Assembly (NCBI GenBank): GCA_933228675.1
Contig: OW121741.1
Coordinates: 37,787,952 to 37,851,951 of the forward strand
DNA length: 64,000 bases
Direction of reading: 5' to 3'
From: Stomorhina lunata
Lineage: Eukaryota; Arthropoda; Insecta; Diptera; Rhiniidae
The position numbers and the translations under genes are program-made. Numbering within the stretch: position 1 is the first letter of the stretch; every line of letters starts with the position of its first letter. Shown here piece by piece: positions 35,809 through 47,365 of this stretch. The notes under the pieces were generated by a model. The model was given only the letters and a program-made list of their open reading frames with translations, ran no database searches and was not told where the DNA came from.

Positions 35809-37113
35809 CCCAGTAAAACTTTTCATTACCAAATAATGAGTTAAACAGTTAAACTATTGAACACGAACTACTTACTCATTCGCTGTTTAAGTCATTACAT
35901 TAACATGGGGATGTCATTGGAGGCAAGTACTTACCAATTTCAGAAAAGTAATGACTTGGGTAAGAAAATTGAAAGCAACAACAACAACAGCAACAACTTT
36001 TTTTGTTGTTGTTTTATTAAAAACATATATTTTTAAACGAAATACAAATTTTTTTTATGATTCCATGGGGGCTCGAACCCAGACCCTCCGACTGCTAGAC
36101 AGAGACTCTTCCACTGAGCTACTTCATATTTTGAAAACTTAGCAGCTTATAATTAATATAAACAATTTTTATTTTTAGATTCAAAATCATGTGAAAATAA
36201 CTTTGTTTTTCCCTGCTTTTTTTTGCTTTGTTGTAATTTTTGGAAAAATATTTTTATACGATTTTTTGTAATTATTTTAAAACTTTTTTAAAATTATTTT
36301 AAAACTTAAACAATTTAAATCTTCTTTTTTGTATAAGTTTTTACATAAGATTGACTCTTACTTACTTAAATGTTACAACCTGTTAAGGTCAAAGTCCGAG
36401 CATATTTTAGAATTCCATGGATTTCGATCTTGTGCGAATATTCTCCAATTTTATAGGCCAAGCTTTGAAAAATGTTCCTCTACTTGGTCTTTCTATCGAA
36501 GTTTCGGACATCCTCCTCTAACATTAGGTAGTGGGACATTTCAATTCTAATTTTATCCTCTTCATTGTATTTTTTTTTTTCAAGAGAGGGTTACTAGCCC
36601 GTAATCCTAACCCATTTTTATCGATCTTATGGGACAACTCTCGGAACATGTTAACTCACAATATTAATGGGTGTTAAACTAGCTCCCCGGGTGATGCCAT
36701 GAGGAGGTGTGTGTCCACAGTTGAGATGAAGGATGACCCAGATAAGTTGGGCTTACAAAGTTAAGACCAATTAGAATCGTGTTTGGTATTCAAAATCCCC
36801 TACATAATCAAAATTGACTCATGATGGTATTTTTTCATTAACGTGAGTTAGTTTTACAAATTTTTTTTACAGAAGATAATATTTAAGTTCTTAAAATTAA
36901 AAAATCATTTAAAAAGACTCTTTTAATAAAAAAAAAAAACTAAAAAATTGTTGCCCTTGGTGGGATTTGAACTGGGGCCATTCAGTTTAAATTACCATCT
37001 TAATTACAAATAAGTACTTCTGTAATAACTTATTATTTATTCGGATGGTATGTTGTAGTCGTTACAAGGTAGCCAGTTATCAGAGTACTTGCCATTACCA
37101 AAGTTTTGCTGGG
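35809..37113 (+). mobile_element. CCCAG-family element, copy 2 (full length)
   Basis: Complete ends CCCAGTAAAACTTTTC and AAAGTTTTGCTGGG. Same internal order as copy 1. It sits exactly between the two 252-bp direct repeats. Confidence 0.88.
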
Positions 37114-37365
37114 TAGTTTTAACAAATTGAAATAAACACAAAAAAAACAATTTTAATTGAAGACAAATACAATATAAATAAAATGGATTTAATTTGTGTT
37201 ATAAAATTTAATATAATATTTAAGATATCTCTTTGTAGTCAAAATGCATTTTTCAATGTTTTACGAAGGGTGTCGGGTTTATGTCGAGAAAAGGCAATAT
37301 CGGTTCTATTATCTGGTTCATCAGTTACCAGATAATAGAACCGATATTGCTTTTTCTCGACATAA
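37114..37365 (+). repeat. 252-bp direct repeat, right copy, ending in a large hairpin
   Basis: Second copy of 35556-35808 with the same hairpin (arms about 37281-37364); one arm position (GGTTCTATTATC) pairs better than in the left copy. Confidence 0.92.
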
Positions 37366-39087
37366 GTATTTTTTGTTTTATTTTGGGAAATAAAAAGTCA
37401 TCAATTGGTTCTAAATTATGACTATATAGCGGGTTACTCATCGACTCGATGTTTTAAGTAAAAATAAAAGACAAAGATTTCGAGTCCAAAAAAACTACCG
37501 TTTGGTTTTGATTGTCTCAGAAGACTCAATCTGTTTAAATCTTAAATTCGTCAAATATCACGATGTCGTATTTTGATCCACAGCGATAGTACTTTTAAAC
37601 ATTTCGACAAATTTGTTTGAGCGATTGCGAAATTGTGAGGCATCCAAAGCTAACATAAATTTTATACTGCCAATTTATATTTAATATCAAATATATGCTG
37701 GTCGATCTAATATTTAGGATTAACTTAATTATCATACACCATTTTTTTTTTTGGAAACAACAACCGATTTTTTACGACTTTTACAAAACTCGTCTTTGGG
37801 ACTGGGATTGACAAATTTCGAGATATAAAAACAAATTTCGAACTCAATTGATTTTTTTCCTTGCCCATAATATAATTTTCCATATAATTTTGTTTGTGTA
37901 CATATTTTTTTGACTTTAATATTTGCAAAATTTAACCTTCGAATAAACTTTAGCATTCATTGTTTTGAAAGTTGATGAAATCTTCCACATGCAGTATAAA
38001 GTTGACAAGCCTTTTGGGATTCTGGAGCTCATGAAACATAAAACTTTTCATTTTTTCAATAATAAGAAAAAAACTTTAATCTGTCTATTGGAATTTAAAT
38101 TTAAACCATAACAACTATATACTTCTCGGCGACTATTTAAATATCAGTATTGAGTATATTGTTAGCTGAAATGCAAAATGGTTCTTGGAAATTAGATTTT
38201 TCGGAAAAGATAAAAAATTAGACTAAGTAGAATTCAAATGAGGTTTTGTTGTAAAATAAATTAACTTGTTTTATAAAATTCTTTGTTTCATTGGAAAAGT
38301 CATGGTCTTATTGATTCGTGTATACAAATTGTTTCCCAGTGTCTGCAAGTTTCTTTAAATAGTATCCTTCTTAATAATTTAAAAAAAATCAACATTAGCA
38401 CATTTTTTTATTTTATTTGAATTTTAAAATCTTAGAGTAAAACTTATCTTCAGTTGACTCCAAACAAAAAAAAAAAAAAAATCTTAATTCTTAAAACCCA
38501 GTTTTGTTTGCCGATACCCGTAATGTATAATTTGTAAAGTTTTTAACAAGTCATTAACAAAACATAAATTAACTTAGAAAAAAAGGCAAGAAAAACTCTT
38601 AAATATTAGTTTGTTTTAAAAAGGACAAAACGGCAATGACAAATAATTTTTAAGAAAAAAAAAAACAAAAAATACAATATAAAAATCCTTAAATTAGGAA
38701 AGAATATCTTTTGTTTTAATATTTTAAAATATGTAAATGCCGAAGGTAATACTTTTACCACTTAAATATTCAGATAAAATTTGCATAATTTTCAAATTTT
38801 TTCTACATAAGCAGTTAAAGTACAGAGTAAATGAAAGAGTCCAGCGAATGATAATGTAGAAATATTTGATACAAAAAGAAATTATTATCTTAAAAATATC
38901 TTTTAAGTTTAGCGAAACGAAAATTTGCTGCTGCTTCGACTTAATCCTTTTCATTGTTTCCTATTTTTTATGAGACCTCTGCACGGATGACCATTTAATA
39001 TACCCCCATTATTTTGATGGTGGGTATGAAAAAAGGTAAGAAAAAGCTCTAGTCGATCATATTTGATATTATTTAATAGTAAAATCA
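37366..39087. other. AT-rich stretch; repeat terminus at about 38995-39050
   Basis: No coding sequence recognised. TATACCCCCATTATTTTGATG and GGTGGGTATGAAAAAAGGTA near 38999-39038 are a terminal remnant of the GACA-type repeat. Confidence 0.5.
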
Positions 39088-39982
39088 CCCAGTAAAACTT
39101 TTCATTACCAAATAATGAGTTAAACAGTTAAACTATTGAACACGAACTACTTACTAATTCGCTGTTTAAGTCATTACATTAACATGGGGATGTCATTGGA
39201 GGCAAGTACTTAACAATTGCAGAAAAGTAATGACTTGGGTAAGCAACTTGAAAGCAACAACAACAACAGCAACAACTTTTTTGTTGTTGTTTTATTAAAA
39301 ACATATATTCTTAAACGAAATACAAAATGTTTTTTTTTTTATCCAATGGGGGCTCGAACCCAGACCCTCCGGCTGCCAGGCAGAGACTCTTCCACTGAGC
39401 TACTTCATATGTTAAAAACTTAGCAGCTTATAATTAATATAAACAATTTTTATTTTTAGATCCAAAATCATGTGAAAATAACTTTGTTTTTCCCTGCTTT
39501 TTTTTGCTTTGTTGTAATTTTTGGAAAAATATTTTTAAACGATTTTTGTAATTATTTTAAAACTTTTTTGAAATTATTTTAAAACTTAAACAATTTAAAT
39601 CTTCTATTTTGTATAAGTTTTTACATAAGATTGACTCTTACTTACTTAAATGTTACAACCTGTTAAGGTCAAAGTCCGAGCTTATTTTAGGATTCCATGG
39701 ATTTCGATCTTGTGCGAATATTCTCCAATTTTATAGGCCAAGCTTTGAAAAATGTTTCTCTACTTGGTCTTTCTATCGAAGTTTCGAACATCCTCCTCTA
39801 ACATTAGGTAGTGGGACATTTCAATTCTAATTTTATCCTCTTCATTGTATTTTTTTTCAAGAGAGGGTTACTAGCCCGTAATCCTAACCCATTTTTATCG
39901 ATCTTATGGGACAACTCTCGGAACATGTTAACTCACAATATTAATGGGTGTTAAACTAGCTCCCCGGGTGATGCCATGAGGA
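39088..39982 (+). mobile_element. CCCAG-family element, copy 3 (3'-truncated)
   Basis: Intact left end, (CAA)n hairpin, tRNA-like module and antisense RTE tail, then ends abruptly at GATGCCATGAGGA, losing the last ~330 bp found in other copies. Confidence 0.85.
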
Positions 39983-40711
39983 ATTTTGTATATGCATTTC
40001 TATTAAAATATGTTACACAGGGGGGGAGGGGGTAAAAAATCTGCGAAAATAGCGTGACATAATATGTGAACAGCCCCTATGGTCCAACAAAATTTAATTT
40101 TTTTTTTTACTTTTTAGAAATATATGTATTTCTGTTAATTTTTTTTTATTTGGGAATTAAATTATATTTATGTCATTTCGGAAATAGGAATCAAATGTGA
40201 ACCAAAATTTGTGTCCTATTAAGCGCTTAATTTCTTTATATTTAAACGGAACATAGTGTGAGCGCGATTTCAGAACAATTATTTATTTGTTAAAAAGATT
40301 ATATGTTCCCAACAGATTTTCTGGGTGAAGTTGAATTCGATAAATGACATGGATTATTTTGACTTTGAAGACCGCTAAAGATGATTTACTGGATCCATAT
40401 TTTACAAAAACTTAAATTACAATAATAATTTAAGATAAATTTGTAAAGTCTAACCCCTAATTCATAATCAAAAAAATATAGCTATAGCAAGCTTATAAAT
40501 CAAATTTTCCATCCAAATTTCAAATTATAAGAATTTTATAATTTAAAAATTTATTTATGAATTAGGGGGTAAATCTGACTTATATACTTTTTTAACAAAT
40601 TTGTATTTTATTTAAAGTTATTTGTAATCAAGACAAATCTAGCTTTTGGCAATACCAAACACTAATACCCAAACTTCGTAGTCTAATAAATGAACCGAAT
40701 GCATTTAAAAC
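39983..40711. other. AT-rich stretch with a G run
   Basis: Contains GGGGGGGAGGGGG at about 40021-40033; otherwise unassigned. Confidence 0.45.
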
Positions 40712-40759
40712 TTTATCTTATCTTATCTTATCTTATCTTATATTCTTAAACGAGCAATA

Positions 40760-40812
<53 letters not shown>

Positions 40813-41450
40813 GCTATCTCGAAAACGGCTCTAACGATTTTGATAAAATTTGGACAGTGGGTATCTTTTTTGATGTATAGGTCGAAGAAGAAGGGACTTT
40901 TGGAACTTTTACCTCTAAGAGGGTAAAAACGGGTAAAAAGGGGAAAAATTCGAAAACGCTATGTCTCCTAAAGTAATAGGTATAGAAACAAAATTAAAAT
41001 TACGTTTTAAACAGCTTTGAAAATAAGCGGACAGGTGTTTGGTACTTTTTTGAAACTATGTCCGATAGGGGGTAAAAAAGGGTGAAAATAGTTTTTTTGG
41101 CACCTTTTTAACCCACTCTTATATTTTAAACTAAAGAATATAGAAAGAAACTTGGTACTGCAATCAATAGATGTAAAAAAACATGAAACACGTATTTGGT
41201 ACTTTTTTGATTTTGGAGCCAAAATGGGTAAAAAAGGGATAAAATGATAACTTAACATCTCCAAAGTAATATGAATAGGAACATTATACATTATGTTAAA
41301 TGCGTTTTACAAAAAATCTACCGAATTCAATTGGCACCAAAAAAGTACCAAATATACATATGGAACTTTTAGAAATTAGGGAATAAAAAGGGGGAAAAAT
41401 TAGTATTATTTTAAACAAATGAATGTTTGTCTGTATGTATGTTCTTTATA

Positions 41451-42007
41451 CAGGGTGGCCCAAAAAGGCCGAAGGGGGGAAAGCAAACTGCATAAATTAA
41501 TCGTTCTTGGGAATCTCATGGCTTTAGTTCTTGCACTAACTGCACCTTGTATGTGAAAAGATCTAAAATTCCCTTTAATATTTTGCATAAAAACCGCCGA
41601 GCTCAGCAGAGCGCCTTCGAGTTGATGTTTCAGGATTCTCCTCAACACTCTCCAGAACGCGTTGAATATTTGCTTTACTAATAACAGAATGTGGTCTTCC
41701 GCTTCGTGGAAGATTCCTCACTGAGCCTTGTTCCTGAAAACGTATCACTAAGCGTCGAATCATTGTTTCGGATGGTGAATTCCGCACATTAAAATGACGA
41801 CGATAGGCTCGTTGAGTTTGAATTATTGATCGTTGATGATGTTCAAAATAAAGTTCTATGATTTTGGTTCGCTGGATAACGTGGTAACCTTTTATAATTA
41901 ATCTCCCAGATTGATTTTACAAGTCCTTAAAAGAAAAATAATAATAATAATTAAATTAGAGAAGTTATTAATTTTTCAAATCCGTTCGCGACTTTTGGGC
42001 CACCCTG
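41451..42007 (-). mobile_element. internally deleted mariner (557 bp), related to the 7795 element
   Basis: Ends CAGGGTGGCCCAAAAAGGCC and GACTTTTGGGCCACCCTG, flanked by TA on both sides; copy 2 of element G has the empty site at about 17520. On the minus strand it retains the helix-turn-helix region (RTKIIELYFEHHQRSI, QRAYRRHFNVRNSPS, ENPETSTRRRSAELGG) and then jumps to the 3' non-coding end, so the catalytic domain is gone. Confidence 0.9.
41575..41890 (-). pseudogene. mariner transposase, N-terminal DNA-binding part only
   Basis: About 100 codons equivalent to residues 10-110 of the 7906 transposase, with clear relatedness (TQRAYRRHFNV, FQEQGSVRNLPRSGRP, NIQRVLESVEENPETSTRRR). No catalytic motif. 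No usable start codon at the true N-terminus; the ATG at 41787 is internal. Such a remnant could bind transposon ends but could not cut. Confidence 0.85.
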
Positions 42008-42845
42008 TAGAATAGTAAACTGTGAATTTGATTGTGTTATGCTCTTTAGCGAAGATGTTGCGGATAAGCCGGCGAAGGTTTTAAAGTGGGTAAGACTAAT
42101 TTCCGACAGATGGCGCCACTGAAAATTACTAAAAATTAATTAAATCGTAAACTGTACATTTGATCATGCTATGATCTTTAGCAAAGTTGTAGCGCATGAG
42201 CCGACGAAGGCTTTTTAGTTGGTATGAATAATTTCCGACAGGTGGCGCTACAGAAACTTACTCAAAGTCAATTTAATCGTAATCTGTACATTTAATCATG
42301 CTACAATCTTTAGCAAAGTTGTTGCACATGAGCCGACGAAGGTTTCTTAGTTGGTATGAAGAAATTTCGACAGGTGGCGCTACTGAAATTTACTCAAAGT
42401 CAATTTAATCGTATGCTGTACATTTAATCATGCTATAATCTTCAGCAAAGTTGTTACGGATAAGCCGAAGAAGGTTTATGAATTGGAATAAGCAAAGTCC
42501 GACAGGTGGCGCCACAGAAAACTACTCAAAATGAATTAAATCGTAAACTGTGCATTTGATCAGACTATAATCTTTAGCAAAGTTGTTGCGCATGAGTCGA
42601 GAGTGGTTTCTGTTGATATGAATAATTTGCAAAATTATTCAAAATGAGTTAAACTGTAAACTATGCAAACTATGTGTTGGTCGGACAAAATAAATCAAAT
42701 AATTCAAAATTAACTGAATATTTCTACAATGTCTTTCCTCTAAATTTATTTTAGCACTTTATAATATAAAATATATAAAAACTTTAAAATTTTCCTCAAA
42801 ATGCTTATCATAAAGCTCCGAGCAAGGCTCGGTCTACCAGGTACT

Positions 42846-43265
42846 AAAAAATATAAATATGCCAGAAGCGTATTCGAGACAAACTGAAGCAAAAGACTTA
42901 GGAAAAACAAAAATACCATACAAATCTTGGCAAAAAATACGTGTGTATCTTGAGTTAACAGATCACGTATAAAGGATTACAAAATGCAAAGAAAATGCAG
43001 TAAATTCGACTTCATTTCTTTTTCCGTTTTACTTTTCTTCGAGCTACTAGTGTAATAATAAATGCAATCAATGGCCGAAAATAAGACATTGAACAGGTTA
43101 TAGGAAATAATAAATAGAAAAATATTTTTAGTACGGACATATGCATATAAAAAGTTTTAAAAATAAAATTTCAAGTCGTATTAGGTTAATTATAACCCTC
43201 ATATTAAAGTTCTTAAATATACGAAAATTTATTGAAATATTGTAAAAATTTGATCTGATATTAAA
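42846..43265. other. AT-rich stretch upstream of the RTE-like element
   Basis: No recognised content; possibly includes divergent 5' sequence of the retrotransposon. Confidence 0.4.
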
Positions 43266-43886
43266 ATGTTGAAATATTATTCAGTATTTGCTGGATACGT
43301 GCCAATGTCAGACAGAACTATGTTAGTTAAAATTGATGCTAGTCCACTTAATATAAATATTATACAAGTTTACGCCCCCACAAGTGACTCAAGTGTGGAA
43401 GATATTGAAAAATTTTACAATGAAATCGACGAATTGCTAAATATGACGAAACCACATGAAATAACAATTATACAAGGAGATTTTAACGCGAAAGTTGGAG
43501 AAAATGAAGTTCCTGGCGTTACAGGAAGATATGGATTAGGTGAGAGAAATGATAGAGGGGACAGACTAGTGGAATTCTGTCAAGAACATAACATGAAAAT
43601 CATAAATACAATATTTTGCCTACATCCTAGAAGGTTATATACATGGACGTCACCACGTGATAATAAAGAAAATATTATAAGGAATCAGATAGATTATATA
43701 ATAATAAACAGGCGCTACAGTACATGTGTAACAAAATGTTCAACGTTCCCAGGAGCAGATGTTGCATCGGATCACAACCTCTTATTATCAAATATCCGTC
43801 TTAAAATTGCTGCTATCCGAAAGAAGAAACAAAAACCAAAAATTAATATAGAAAACCTTAAGTTCATCAATAAAAAGGGTACTTAA
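43266..43886 (+). pseudogene. retrotransposon endonuclease domain (partial)
   Basis: 206 codons. Visible motifs: QVYAPT (34-39), GDFNAKVG (71-78, metal-binding Asp), YGLGERNDRGDRLVEFCQ (89-106), RRLYTWTSP (122-130), RNQIDYIII (139-147) and the catalytic SDHNLL (168-173). These are the apurinic-type endonuclease motifs of non-LTR elements. The first ATG is only where the open frame begins; the domain's N-terminal Asn/Glu motifs are missing. The frame breaks at about 43875 (poly-A rich AATAAAAAGGG), after which the polypeptide continues in another frame. Confidence 0.88.
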
Positions 43887-43887
43887 A

Positions 43888-45566
43888 GAACGTATTAACT
43901 CTGAACTTGGAGGCGTTGATAGAGAGGACAAAGAGAATATTTGGAATAATTTAAAAACCAATATTAACATGATTACAAGCACGCTAGGAAATTGCACTAC
44001 ATCAAAACAAGAAGAGTGGATTAAAGATGAAATTAAAGAGTTGCGAATAGAACGAAGTAAACACAAAAATAAAAATTACGAGAGATATTGGGAACTTAAC
44101 AAGGAAATTCGAAATGCCACCAGAACTGCAAAAAATTCACTTCTACACCGGAAATGTCAGGAAATCGAAATGCTACAAAACCATCACGATGACTTCAATC
44201 TTCATAAAAAGCTAAAAGAAGCTGCAGGAGTATATAGAAATTCATCACCAGGTGTTCTTTTTGATGAAAATAATATAGCTGTGTTCGAGACATCAGAAAG
44301 AAAACGAATTTGGAAAGACTATGTAACAAAGATGTTTACAGATGAAGGAAGATCGTTATATGATAGAAGCCAATATGCTTTGACAGGTACACGAATAAAT
44401 AGAGACGAGGTAGAATATGCAATAAACTCACTAAAAGGCAAAAAAGCAACAGGTCCCGATGAAATTCCCCCAGAAATTTTAAAATTAATAGATGGTGAAA
44501 ATATAGAACTTTTAGCGACACTTTTTAATTATATTTATGATACTGGTCAATACCCGCTAGACTGGCTAAAATCGACTTTTATCACCATACCGAAAAAGAC
44601 AAATGCAAGAAAATGCGAAGAATATAGACTCATAAGTCTAATGAGCCACACATTGAAAATATTTTTAAGAATAATTCACAGAAGAATATACGCTAAATGT
44701 GAAATGTATATGGGAACGTCGTAATTTGGCTTCAAGGAAGGAATGGGTACTCGAGAAGCACTTATTAGTATCCAAGTATTGGTCCAAAATTGCCGTGATG
44801 TGCAAAAAGATATCTTTCTGTGTTTCATCGACTATGAAAAAGTCTTTGACACTGTCCAACATAACAAGCTCATAGAAATTTTAATATCAATTGGCATAGA
44901 CGGAAAGGAAATACGGTGCATTGAAAATCTCTACTGGAACCAAACAGCGCGCATTGATGTGAATGGAGAACTCACTGATGAAATAGTTATCTCAAGAGGT
45001 GTAAGGCAGGGATGTATACTTTCTCCCCTTTTATTCAATATTTACTCCCAAAGAATATTCCTGGAAGCTGTTGACAATGAAAGAATAGGAATACGAACAA
45101 ATGGAGTTCTGATAAATAATATACGATATGCAGACGATACGACGCTACTGGCGAGCAGTATATGTGGACTACAAAAATTAGTAGACAAACTTACAGTTGT
45201 GAGTGAATCATATGGCCTAAAAATTAATACTAAAAAGACAAAATACATGATTGTTAGCAGGAAAAATATTTACAACAACACAACATTTAAAATTCATAAC
45301 ACAGAAATTGAAAAAGTAAAAAATTTTAAATACTTGGGAGTTTTAATAAATGACCAATGGGACATATCAAATGAAATACGGTGCCGTATAGAGATGGCGA
45401 GGGAAGCTTTTTTCAAATACTCAAAAATTTTAGCCAGTCATGACATCGGCCTTCAAACAAAAATCAGATTCGTGAAATGCTATATTTGGTCGGTCTTATT
45501 ATATGCAGCAGAAACATGGACAATTAAAGCCATTGATGAAAAGAAACTAGAGGCATTTGAATTGTA
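43888..45566 (+). pseudogene. retrotransposon reverse transcriptase domain, one in-frame stop
   Basis: After the frameshift near 43875 the frame is open from about 43888 (ERINSELGGVDREDKEN) to a TAA at 44722-44724, and then again in the same frame to the MITE at 45567. Motifs in order: KKATGPDEIPPEILKL, TIPKKTNARKCEEYRLISL, FGFKEGMGTREAL, FIDYEKVFDTV (first catalytic Asp), RGVRQGCILSPLLFN, IRYADDTTLLA (catalytic YADD), FKYLGVLI and LLYAAETWTI. All catalytic residues are present; the single stop sits just before FGF. So this copy is young but dead. Confidence 0.9.
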
Positions 45567-46282
45567 CACTCAGGAAATTATTACAGTAACTGATTGTATG
45601 TTGTTTAGGAAATTTTCGGTTATGTTGTTTTCAAATGAATATTCATTTAAATTTACATGAAAATTGATTTTTAACATATTTATACATTTGTTTAAAAAAC
45701 AACCTACAAAAAAATACTAAAAATCCGTAACATTTGAAAATATCAGTTGTTTAGTTTTTATATATTTTTTCAATTATTGTATCAAATATAATTCGTATTT
45801 GTTTAATGATTGGTTTTCCTTAAGTATCTTAGGTTTGCTTACTGAAGAAACTTTTTATAATACTGGCCGCATATCATGGGGTATGGCCTAAGCAAACAAC
45901 AAACTTTGTTTTGTCTGTTTGGTTTTTTGATGCCTTAAAGGATATAACCTTTTTATGGTTTCGTCTTTTATATTACGTTAATTGCAAAAACAAATGAAAA
46001 TTGTCCATTTTACGGAAATTTTACGTAGTTTTTTACCATTAAATTTTTTAAAAATAAATGAAAATTTCCGTTTTTTATACTAAAAATGTAGTTTAAATTT
46101 TTGTCAGTAATTTTTTTGAAAACAACTGAATATTCCGTTTTTAAAACTGAAAATGTAGTTTAAAATTTGAATGAAATATTTATTGAATTTGAATGAAAAA
46201 TCAGTTGACCGTTTTTTAAATGAATATTCATTCATTTCAAATTACATTTTAAGTTAATTTTACTTACATAATATTCTGAGTG
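45567..46282 (+). mobile_element. CACTCAGG MITE, copy B2
   Basis: Inserted in the retrotransposon reading frame after AFEL and flanked by TA. Ends and interior match B1; a ~15-bp stretch (TATTTGTCAGTTAAAT) present in other copies is deleted near 46165. Confidence 0.92.
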
Positions 46283-46285
46283 TAG

Positions 46286-46596
46286 ATAAATATAATAGAA
46301 TTCTGAAAATACCATGGACAGATCGAGTCACCAATGACGAAGTCCTAAGAAGAATGCATATAGCTCGAGAATTAATAAGGACAATTAAATCCAGAAAAAT
46401 TTCATATTTGGGACACATTATGAGAAACGATAAATACCGTCTCATACAAACAATTTTCAAAGGAAAAATTGAAGGAAGACCTGCCAGAGGCAGAAAAGAA
46501 ACTTCATGGCTGAAAAATATCCAAGACTGGACCGGTTACCGTGAGGAAAGGACCCTATTGAACGCCGCCAAGAATAGAGAGCTTCTAATAATATAA
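46286..46596 (+). pseudogene. retrotransposon ORF C-terminus, after the MITE
   Basis: Continues the reverse transcriptase protein: YNRILKIPWTDRVTNDEVLR, KISYLGHIMRNDKYRL and IEGRPARGRKETSWLKNIQ, ending LLNAAKNRELLII. It corresponds to the RILRIPWTD...LGHIxR...GRxxRGRxxxSWL tail block of this element class. A small indel at the MITE junction means the two halves would not read in frame even without the MITE. Confidence 0.88.
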
Positions 46597-46699
46597 AAAA
46601 AAACTAAACTTTAGAAAATATATATTTTGTAATGTAATATTATTATATGATCGCTTATATCCGAATAACGGATGAGCAAATAAAGAAGAAGAAGAATTT

Positions 46700-47095
46700 G
46701 CCATTTTATCGACTTATTTAAAAACCCGGACAGTTGTTTCTGTTATCTTTTGGGATGAAGTGGTACACTAAGGATAAAATCGGACGTGTTCTAGAGCACC
46801 TTTGCTGTGTACCATGAATGGAATTGCCTATTGTGATGCAAAAATAACATTATTATTTGAATATCATTCTAGTGCCAAAAAAAAAATAAATTAAAACACT
46901 CTGTGCTGTCTTAGAAACAGTAAAAGCCGTTTTAAGCCACTCTGTTATACAAATTTCTGTATTTATCGTGCCTGCTACCACAAATGCTTGAATTCTTTTG
47001 TTTAACTGTAAATTACAACACAAGAAATTTCTTTTGAAAATTGTCTGTCTTTTTTTGATTGTTTTACCAAAACTAAAATCTTAGCCCGAAAGTTA
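46700..47095 (-). pseudogene. strongly decayed DD37E Tc1-like transposase relic
   Basis: Plus-strand blocks match the 13424-13930 region in the same order: TTTTATCGACTT, ATTGCCTATTGTGATGCAAA, ACACTCTGTGCTGTCTTAGA, ATACAAATTTCTGTATTTAT, and CACAAGAAATTTCTTTTGAA. Many substitutions, indels and stops; no usable frame. It shows an older wave of the same family as 13274-14576. Confidence 0.75.
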
Positions 47096-47365
47096 TCTCT
47101 ACTACACAGAAAATATTCTATATAAAAATTTACCTTTAATTTGCTTCAAATTTCCTTCTACTTTAATATTTTCAAATACTAAAACGAAAACATTTTAACC
47201 AAAAATGTTTTACAACCGCAAATGTGAACATATAAACTGGATAACATAATCGTACATCACTTAAGCCATTCAGAGACATTAACATTATATAAAATAAGTT
47301 TTTATTTTTATATCATCAGTAATGATTAGCAATTATCTTAATGTATGTGGCAGACGGTGTTTATT

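Larger units (their letters stand above)
40712..42845 (+). mobile_element. hairpin-ended repeat element G, copy 3, interrupted by a mariner
   Basis: Begins with a (TTATC)n microsatellite (about five units) and a (TA)n run at 40764-40806, ends CCGAGCAAGGCTCGG, TACCAGGTACT. Internal modules as in copies 1 and 2. Bases 41451-42007 are a mariner insertion; removing them gives about 1.58 kb, the size of copy 2. Confidence 0.8.
43266..46695 (+). mobile_element. RTE-like non-LTR retrotransposon, 5'-truncated and interrupted by a MITE
   Basis: Carries the C-terminal two-thirds of an endonuclease domain, a reverse transcriptase and the C-terminal tail domain, followed by a short 3' region ending in (GAA)n (AAATAAAGAAGAAGAAGAA, to about 46695). 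A CACTCAGG MITE sits at 45567-46282. The endonuclease lacks its first part, typical of incomplete target-primed reverse transcription. Element class by motif style is the group often annotated in insects as endonuclease-reverse transcriptase or craniofacial development protein 2-like. Confidence 0.88.

Noticed and set aside
40021..40033. G run as a G-quadruplex regulatory site
   Set aside because: Only one interrupted G run with no further G tracts close by.
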